Positions 1 through 6,400 of a stretch of 6,590 nt of DNA are shown in pieces. The DNA is from Candidatus Pacearchaeota archaeon (GTDB lineage: Archaea > Nanobdellota > Nanobdellia > Pacearchaeales > GW2011-AR1). The position numbers were made by a program, and so were the translations under genes. Location of the stretch: assembly GCA_023140635.1 (NCBI GenBank), contig JAGLLG010000063.1, positions 1-6,590 of the forward strand. The letters are read 5' to 3'. The notes beneath the pieces are model-generated. The model saw only the letters and a list, made by a program, of their open reading frames with translations, was not told the DNA's origin and did not search any database. The stretch's first letter is position 1. Each line of letters opens with the position of its first letter.

Positions 1-1
1 A

Positions 2-991
2 AAGGGGACGATAGTTGAGTATCTTCTGAAGAATGGGTTTAAGCATTATTCTGTTAGGGAGTTTCTTGTTGAGGAGATTTCTAAGAGAGGTTTAGTTTCT
101 AATAGGGATAGTATGGTTTCGGTTGCAAATGATCTGAGGACACAACATGGTCCAAGCTATATCGTTGAGCAATTATATTCTCGAGCTAGTGCTATTGGAG
201 GAGATGCGATTATCGAGAGTATTCGGTGTGTTGGAGAAGTTGAATCCTTAAAGGGGAAGGATGATTTTGTTTTATTTGCCGTCGATGCAGATATTGAGAC
301 AAGATATTTGAGGATAGTTGAACGGAAGAGTGTTAGTGATAGGGTTTCCTTTGAGGAGTTTGTTAAGCATGAACAGCGAGAAATGCAGTCTAGTGATCCA
401 ACTAAACAAAATCTTAGGGGGTGTATCGAGATGGCAAATTATAGTTTTAAAAATGATTGGACTATCGAAGAGCTTTATAAAAAAGTTGAGAATATTTTGA
501 ATAAGATTCGAAGTGGTGTCGGGGAAAAACATGTGCGTCCTACGTGGGATGAGTATTTTATGGAAATTACTCGGGCGGTTGCTAGAAGAGCTACCTGTGA
601 TAGGGGGCGGGCCGGCTGTGTAATTGCGAAAAATAAGCAGATTTTGGTGACTGGTTATGTTGGTTCTCCTAAGGGGTTGCTACATTGTGATGAGGTCGGG
701 CATTTGATGGAGGCGACAGCCCATCATGATGGGGAGACGAGAAATCATTGTGTTAGAACGACACATGCGGAGCAGAATGCTATTTGTCAGGCGGCTAAAT
801 TAGGAATTCCTATTGAAGGAGCAACGCTTTATTGTAAGATGGAACCATGTCCGGTTTGTGCAAAAATGATTATTAATTCAGGAATTACGAGAGTTGTTTG
901 TGAGAAAAGATACCAATCCGGAGCTCAAAGTTTGATGGAGCAGGCAGGTGTTAAGGTTGATGTTTTGAATGATGAGGTTGAGAGGTATTAG
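2..991 (+). CDS. P-loop kinase-like / dCMP deaminase fusion protein (5' partial)
   Basis: The C-terminal half (from about base 536) is a zinc-dependent deoxycytidylate deaminase, which converts dCMP to dUMP for dTTP synthesis in the cytoplasm. It shows the HAE zinc/catalytic motif (bases 764-772, in TTHAEQNAI) and the PCPVC zinc motif (845-859). The preceding HCDEVGH and HCVRT segments are typical of dCMP deaminases rather than cytidine or tRNA deaminases. The N-terminal half resembles NMP or dephospho-CoA kinases. The frame stays open to the left edge and the first visible residues are KGT, which fits the end of a Walker A GxxxxGKGT loop; a kinase-like VDADIETRYLRI strand lies near base 281. 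The ATG at 113 is therefore internal, and roughly ten residues plus the true start lie outside the window. 329 codons are visible and the stop is TAG. The deaminase call is firm; whether the P-loop domain phosphorylates a nucleotide or is regulatory is unknown. Confidence 0.9.
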   Translation, partial: KGTIVEYLLKNGFKHYSVREFLVEEISKRGLVSNRDSMVSVANDLRTQHGPSYIVEQLYSRASAIGGDAIIESIRCVGEVESLKGKDDFVLFAVDADIETRYLRIVERKSVSDRVSFEEFVKHEQREMQSSDPTKQNLRGCIEMANYSFKNDWTIEELYKKVENILNKIRSGVGEKHVRPTWDEYFMEITRAVARRATCDRGRAGCVIAKNKQILVTGYVGSPKGLLHCDEVGHLMEATAHHDGETRNHCVRTTHAEQNAICQAAKLGIPIEGATLYCKMEPCPVCAKMIINSGITRVVCEKRYQSGAQSLMEQAGVKVDVLNDEVERY

Positions 992-996
992 TTAAT

Positions 997-2661
997 TTAC
1001 ATTTCTTCTAAAACATCTATTCCCAATAAATCTAAACTTTTTTTCAATGTTGTTCTAAATGCGTCAACTAACTTTAATCTGAAACCTTCTTCGATGCTTC
1101 CTAGGACTGGGCAGTCATGGTAGAATTCATTAAATATTTGAGATAGTTCAAAGGAATAATTGGCTATTAGGTTTGGTGCTAACTGTTTGTAAGCGTTCGT
1201 AATAACTTCTTCAAATGAATTAACCTTTTTTAGTAATTTGATTTCAGTATTTTTTAAGTCTACAATTTTAACCGTTTTTTTACTCTTAACTTTTCTAATG
1301 ATGCTTGAGGCTCTTGCGTAAGAGTAAAGTAAGTAAGGTCCGGTGTCACCTTCGAAACTTAAAAATTTATCAACATCAAAAATCATGTTGTTTTCTCGAG
1401 AATTCTTAAGATCTCCATAATAAATTGCAGCTAATGCGATCTTTTTAGCTCTTTTAACTAACTCCTTTTTAGAGAGGTCCTCTCGTTCGGATAAATTTTT
1501 CTTTGCTTTTTCAATCACTTCGTTAAGAATCTCTTCCATGAAAATGGTTTTTCCTTTTCTTGTAGCGAACTTTTTCCCGTCGCTATCTAAATATAAACCA
1601 TGGGCAACATGAACACAATCCTTTGACCAAGCATGACCCATTTTTTCAAGAATTCTAAACACTTGCCTAAAATGTAACTTCTGTTCTTGTCCTACTTCAT
1701 ATATCATTCTGTCAAATTTATATTTTTCTTTTCTATTTTTAACAGCAGCTAAGTCTCTTGTGGCGTAAAGAGAGGTCCCATCACTTTTTTGAATTAATGC
1801 AATTCCCAATCCTTCGTTTTTCAGATCAACAATCATTGCCCCATCATCTTTTTTAGTTAGCTTCTTTTTCTTTAGTTCACTAATAATTGAATCTAGTTTC
1901 TTATTATGAATGCTTTCACTAGAGATAACATCAAATTTAACTTCTAGTAGATTGTAAATTTCTTCAAACTTTTTTAGCGAAAGTTCTCTAAATCTCTTCC
2001 ACAATTTAAGATTTTCAGTGTCGCCATTCTCTAATTTTTTAAATTCGTCTCGAGAGGCAGCATCAAATTTTTTATCATTTGCTTTTACATATAATTCATA
2101 CAGATGTGCAACAGGATTTTTCATTAATTTTTTTTCATTACCCCATTTTTTAAATCCTAGGATAATCTTTCCAAACTGTGTTCCCCAGTCTCCAAGATAG
2201 TTAATCTTTATTACTTTGTAGCCGTTTGCTTTGCAGATCTCTCCAATAGAATTCCCGATAATTGTTGATCTTAGATGTCCAATTCCAAATGGTTTAGCAA
2301 TATTTGGTGAGGACATATCAATACAAATAACTTTTTTCTTTCCAAGGTTATTTTTTCCAAAATCTTTTTTCTTCACTTTCGTCAAAACATCTTCAGCCAA
2401 AATCTTTTTATCCATGAAAAAGTTTACATAAGGTCCCTTAAAATCAACATTAGAAATCTCTTTTGGCAAATTTTTCCTTAATTTCTTTGCCAAATCTTCG
2501 GCAATAATAAGTGGTGACTTCTTTAGTTTTTCTGATAATATGAAACAGGGGATTGCGTAATCTCCTAATTTATCTGATGGGGGGAGTTCAATTAAGTTTT
2601 CAATTTCCTTGGGTTTTAAATTAGTCTCCTTCGCGATTAATTTGACTATAAACTCTTTCAT
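997..2661 (-). CDS. argS: Arginyl-tRNA synthetase (class I)
   Basis: Charges tRNA-Arg with arginine in the cytoplasm using ATP. With the start at 2661 the protein is 554 residues, normal for the family. Domains in order are an N-terminal Add1-type domain (about 1-90), a Rossmann catalytic core, and a C-terminal DALR anticodon-binding domain containing GDTGPYLLYSYARA (about 438-451). The HIGH signature appears as GIGH (residues 126-129, bases 2275-2286) within SPNIAKPFGIGHLRST. The KMSKS loop appears as KFATRKG (364-370, bases 1552-1572), and the C-terminus GIDVLEEM matches the usual ArgRS ending. A longer frame begins at 2727, but its 22 extra residues are not family-like and overlap the divergent glycosylase gene, so Met at 2661 is chosen. 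No Shine-Dalgarno precedes it; a TATA-like element lies 26 nt upstream, which fits a leaderless mRNA. The gene is convergent with the deaminase (5-bp gap). Confidence 0.95.
   Translation of the reverse strand: MKEFIVKLIAKETNLKPKEIENLIELPPSDKLGDYAIPCFILSEKLKKSPLIIAEDLAKKLRKNLPKEISNVDFKGPYVNFFMDKKILAEDVLTKVKKKDFGKNNLGKKKVICIDMSSPNIAKPFGIGHLRSTIIGNSIGEICKANGYKVIKINYLGDWGTQFGKIILGFKKWGNEKKLMKNPVAHLYELYVKANDKKFDAASRDEFKKLENGDTENLKLWKRFRELSLKKFEEIYNLLEVKFDVISSESIHNKKLDSIISELKKKKLTKKDDGAMIVDLKNEGLGIALIQKSDGTSLYATRDLAAVKNRKEKYKFDRMIYEVGQEQKLHFRQVFRILEKMGHAWSKDCVHVAHGLYLDSDGKKFATRKGKTIFMEEILNEVIEKAKKNLSEREDLSKKELVKRAKKIALAAIYYGDLKNSRENNMIFDVDKFLSFEGDTGPYLLYSYARASSIIRKVKSKKTVKIVDLKNTEIKLLKKVNSFEEVITNAYKQLAPNLIANYSFELSQIFNEFYHDCPVLGSIEEGFRLKLVDAFRTTLKKSLDLLGIDVLEEM
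1038..1044 (+). terminator. Possible T-run terminator for the deaminase gene
   Basis: A T7 run lies on the + strand 47 bases after the deaminase stop, inside the 3' end of the convergent argS gene. Archaeal RNA polymerase can stop at T-rich runs without a hairpin, so this is a candidate; no stem-loop is evident. Other T runs within argS weaken the case. Confidence 0.2.
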
Positions 2662-2682
2662 ATATATTAAACAGGGGATGGA

Positions 2683-2691
2683 TTTATTAAA
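2683..2691. promoter_or_regulatory. Shared TATA-like element for the divergent argS and glycosylase genes
   Basis: The + strand reads TTTATTAAA and the - strand reads TTTAATAAA, a perfect inverted repeat around one central base (2687). The centre lies 25 nt before the glycosylase ATG (2712) and 26 nt before the argS ATG (2661 on the - strand). Archaeal TATA boxes sit about 26 nt before the transcription start, so both genes could start as leaderless transcripts from one TBP-binding site. The - strand side has a purine-rich CGAAG just upstream, the more TFB-recognition-like flank of the two. Neither start has a Shine-Dalgarno. This is a position and pattern argument only. Confidence 0.55.
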
Positions 2692-2711
2692 CTTCGCTTC
2701 TTCTTCTAAAA

Positions 2712-3293
2712 ATGAAATCGCTTCCAAAATCTTTTTTTAAGAAAGATACTGTTGCTGTTGCGAAGGCTCTTCTTGGAAAGCTTCTTGTTCGTGAGACTCC
2801 TAAGGGTAGAATTATCGCGAAGATTGTTGAAACTGAGGCTTATCTCTTTGATGATCCTGCTTCCCATTCGTTCCGTGGCGAAACTCCTCGGAATGCTCCA
2901 ATGTTTAACGTCCCAGGGAGATCTTATGTTTATTTTACTTATGGAATGTATAACTGTCTTAATGTTACTACAAATAAAAAAGGGATTGGTGAGGCTGTTC
3001 TTATTCGTGCGTTGGAGCCTGTTGAGGGGATTAGGATAATGGAAAAAAATCGGGGAAATGTGGAGGAGAAGAATCTTTGTAATGGTCCTGGAAAATTAAC
3101 CATGGCTTTGGGAATTACGAGAGAACAAAATGATATTGATTTGTTGGATAGAAGGTCTGAGTTGAAATTGGTGGGGTCTGGAGAGAAGGAGAATTTTGAG
3201 ATTGTTGAGGCGACGAGGATTGGGATTTCGAAGGCTGTTGAGATTCCGCATAGGTTTTATGTTTTGGGGAATAAGTGGGTAAGTCAAAAGTGA
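2712..3293 (+). CDS. 3-methyladenine DNA glycosylase, AAG/MPG family
   Basis: A monofunctional base-excision-repair glycosylase that flips out and removes alkylated or deaminated purines (3-methyladenine, hypoxanthine and related lesions), leaving an abasic site. The product is 193 residues, the usual length for the bacterial/archaeal family. It keeps the active-site residues known from human AAG: IVETEAY with Glu42 (equivalent to the general base E125) and Tyr44 (Y127), His52 in ASHSF (H136), the intercalating Tyr77 in YGMYNCLN (Y162), Asn84 (N169) and Arg99 in LIRALEP (R182). NGPGKLTMALGI (124-135) is another family block. The gene diverges from argS with 50 bp between starts and probably shares its TATA element. 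It ends TGA TGA, two stop codons in tandem. The 3' third of its coding strand is noticeably richer in G and poorer in C than the 5' part. Confidence 0.95.
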   Translation: MKSLPKSFFKKDTVAVAKALLGKLLVRETPKGRIIAKIVETEAYLFDDPASHSFRGETPRNAPMFNVPGRSYVYFTYGMYNCLNVTTNKKGIGEAVLIRALEPVEGIRIMEKNRGNVEEKNLCNGPGKLTMALGITREQNDIDLLDRRSELKLVGSGEKENFEIVEATRIGISKAVEIPHRFYVLGNKWVSQK

Positions 3294-3306
3294 TGATATA
3301 AGAAGG

Positions 3307-3313
3307 TATAAAA
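3307..3313 (+). promoter_or_regulatory. TATA box before the giant surface-protein gene
   Basis: TATAAAA is a near-ideal archaeal TATA box, lying in the 27-bp gap after the glycosylase stop. Its centre (3310) is only 11 nt from the ATG at 3321 but 29 nt from the in-frame ATG at 3339. An archaeal transcription start about 26 nt downstream would fall near 3336, favouring a nearly leaderless mRNA that begins at 3339. A second, weaker TATAAG at 3297-3302 could serve 3321, but its spacing of about 22 nt is short. Confidence 0.5.
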
Positions 3314-3320
3314 GTGTGAG

Positions 3321-3401
3321 ATGATTTCAATAAAGAAGATGGGGAAGAGATTTGTTCTGGTGTTTTTGTTCTTAGTTTTTTTAGTTAGTTCTGCTAGTGG
3401 G
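3321..3401 (+). other. Sec-type signal peptide of the giant surface protein
   Basis: The first 27 residues have a positively charged N-region (two Lys, then Lys-Arg at 9-10), a hydrophobic core FVLVFLFLVFLV (11-22) and a small-residue end SSASG, followed by the mature-like IDYYV. There is no lipobox Cys and no twin Arg, so this is an ordinary Sec signal; cleavage is expected near residue 25-27. If translation starts at Met7 the signal is six residues shorter and still complete. Confidence 0.85.
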
Positions 3402-6400
3402 ATAGATTATTATGTCTGTAGTGATGGTTCGGATAGTTCTGGAGATGGTTCTTTAGGAGATCCGTGGCAGACAATTCAATATGGTATAAACCAAATGTCT
3501 GGAGGAGATACTTTAATAGTGAAGAACGGAACTTATACAGGCACTGCAAATCGGATATATAATGTGCCAAGCGGTAGTGCTTCACAGTATACTATTGTAA
3601 GGGCTGAAGAGGATTGGGGAGTTACTCTGTCTGCTACTACTGGTGGAGCTTATAGTTCTCCAGTTCGAATTGAAGATTCTAGTTATATAATCATAAGGGG
3701 ATTTAAAATAAAGAATAGTGCTGAAAGTAATGTCTGGATTGATAATTCCGATCATATTAAAGTGATAAGATGTTCTTCTGATGGAATTGAGGGGGGGGTA
3801 GGTTCTTCTTTTGGTGCGTTTGGAGGCTCACAATATGTTTTATTTGAAGAATGTCATTCATATGGTGCTGGAAGATATACTTTTGCAGTTGGAGGGACGA
3901 ATTCAGCTGGTGTAAATACTGAATTTATAATATTCAGAAGAAATGTTTGTAGATGGGATTTCTCTAATACTCATGAACCCCTATCCTGTTTTAATACTTA
4001 TGATAGAAGACATGTTCTCTTTCAAAATAATATAGCTATTGATGGTAAGGATATAAGATCACAGGATACTACTTATGATGGATTAAAAGGATTTTTTACT
4101 GCTAATGGTGCTAGTGAATTATCTTATCAAGGAAATATCGTGCTTAATTTAGAGGGTGCTGGTTATTGGATGGAAGATAGGCCCATAAGTAATATCATAT
4201 TTGAGAATTCAATATCATGGGATTTAAAAGATGCTAGATTCCCTTCCATTTTTACTGACGGTTATCCTTCTTGGTTGCTTTACATTCGTTCAGGAGATGG
4301 TCCAGTGAATATCAATCATTGTACATTTGGAGTTAGTGATTTAGGAGGAGGATTTAACGGAAGGCCCATGCCTAATGATTATTTAACCAACTCAATTATC
4401 TATGGGGTTGAACTTGATGATGGCATTTATGCTAATGGTATTGGATGGACTGTTGAAGATTACAATTCTTATTATGCCAATACTGGAGATAGGAATGTAA
4501 ATGGAGGTGTTGGTTCAAATTCCATTGAAAACATTAACCCATTATCTAATTCATTATTATATATTCCAAGAATTGAATCTGGTTCTGATCTATCTAGCAT
4601 TGCAAATGATGGTGGCCCAATCGGTGCAACAATAGTTAAGAGATATGGTGTTTCTGGAACTCTTTATGGTGAAACTGGATATGATATTTTAACAAACGAA
4701 GATTTATGGCCTTGGCCTAATGAAGATATAATAAAAGAAGATATGGCATCGTTTTCTAAATCTGAAGGTGAATTTTTAACTTCTTCTTATTCAAGTTGTA
4801 CTATTGATAGTGCTACTGATACAATTACTATGCCGAATCATGGATTAAGCGCAAATAATGGTATTTCTTTTGATGGAACAATCTTACCTTCTGGAATCAG
4901 TAAATATCAAAGATATAATGTTGTAAATCCATCTACAAATACTTTCCAAATTACTCCACATAGTAAAACTGGAACTATCATAGACTTTTCTGATAATGGT
5001 GTGGGAATTGCTTGTGCAGAAGGATGGAATAATCCTTCTATGAGTGGAGATAGGGGTTTTGCATCTAGTACTGATACTAATTTGTATAATAGTGGACCAG
5101 TTACTTTAACTTCTTATATTTGGGAGTATCTGGGTAATGAGTGTCCTAGTGATATTTGTGGTGGGGGTTCTTCTTCTGTTTGTGGTGATGGAACAATTGA
5201 GGGAAGTGAAACTTGTGATGATGGTGTTTCTAATGGTGTTGTTTGCAGTCCTATTTATGATGGATCTTGTAGTTATTGTTCTAACAGTTGTACAACTATA
5301 ACCTTGCAAGGAAGCTATTGCGGTGACGGAAACTGTGATGCAGGCAACGAGGATGAAACCTCTTGTGTTGCTGACTGCGCATCTGCAGGTGAGTGTGATT
5401 CAGCGAATGTACTTTGTGTTGATGATAGTGCAGGGGTTTATCAAGAATATTCCACAATTCAAGCTGCTGCCAGTGTTGCATTACCTGGGGATACAGTATA
5501 TGTCAAGGCTGGGACGTACGAGGAGCAGGTGACGCCTGCTAATTCTGGGACAGTTTCAAATAGGATTTACTATAAGGCTTATCCCGGAGATATGGTTATT
5601 ATTGATGGAGGTAACTCAAGGGATTATGGGTTTTATCTTGAAAATGATGATTATATAACTATTGAAGGATTTAATTTTCAGAATACTGTGACAGCAGGAA
5701 TATCCTTTAGGTTTTCTGATTATGTTGAGCTTAAAAATAATACAGCTGCTTCTGCTGGCAGGTGGGGATTTTACTCTGCATACTCTTCTGATGCACTTCT
5801 TGAGTCTAATGAAGGTCATGGAAATTCTGAGCATGGTTACTATGCTGCCAACGGTGGTGATAATATAATAGTCAGAAATAACATCTTTTATGATAACACA
5901 AGAACGGGTTTCCAGTTTAATGCAGATGGACACGAGATAATGTACAATGCCTTAATAGAAGGAAACATTGTTTATGATAATGTTGAGAGTACTATGGATT
6001 TTGTTGGGCTTTATAATTCTGTTATTCAAAATAATTTGGCTTATAATTCTCAAAGTAAGTCAATGGTTTTTTGGGACAGCGGTTATGGGAGCTGGATGGG
6101 ATGCAAGAACAATCTCGTCATTGGGAATACATTCCATATGGCTTCAGGAGTGGACAGGGAAGGAATTTTGGTTAGGAGTTTTAGTACTAACAACACGATA
6201 AAAAATAATATTTTTTATACATTCAATTCTCCTGCATTGGAGATAAGGGCAGATTCTGTGCAGGATACCTTGACTGATAACAATATATTGTATAACTCTC
6301 AAGGTGACAAGGTTCTTTGGGCAGGTAACTCATATACTCTGGAAGAATACAGGTCTGCTACTGGAAATGGTCAAAACTCCTTTGATACTAATCCGTTGTT

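Noticed and set aside
272..532. Short reading frames antisense to or out of phase with the main genes, including several between 3394 and 6201
   Set aside because: They have no recognisable domains, low-complexity composition expected of shadow frames, and are fully covered by strongly supported genes in another frame.
113..991. ATG at 113 as the real start of the deaminase gene
   Set aside because: The frame is open to the left edge and the upstream residues (KGT and a following helix) fit a P-loop domain that would be cut in half by a start at 113.
2662..2671. TATATATTAA as a + strand TATA box for the glycosylase gene
   Set aside because: It is about 45 nt before the ATG, needing a leader of about 20 nt with no ribosome site; the element at 2683-2691 has the better spacing.
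2662..2727. N-terminal extension of argS starting at 2727
   Set aside because: The extra 22 residues are not typical of ArgRS, overlap the divergent glycosylase start by 16 bp, and would place the start codon upstream of the TATA-like element; Met at 2661 matches the family N-terminus.
2..3293. A dedicated DNA-damage or nucleotide-repair island formed by the deaminase and glycosylase genes
   Set aside because: The two genes are separated by argS on the opposite strand and have separate promoters, so proximity alone does not support a functional unit.
4797..5006. Prophage or mobile element suggested by the phage-like NHGLS module
   Set aside because: The module is in frame inside a larger secreted protein; there are no integrase, transposase, terminal repeats or other phage genes nearby.
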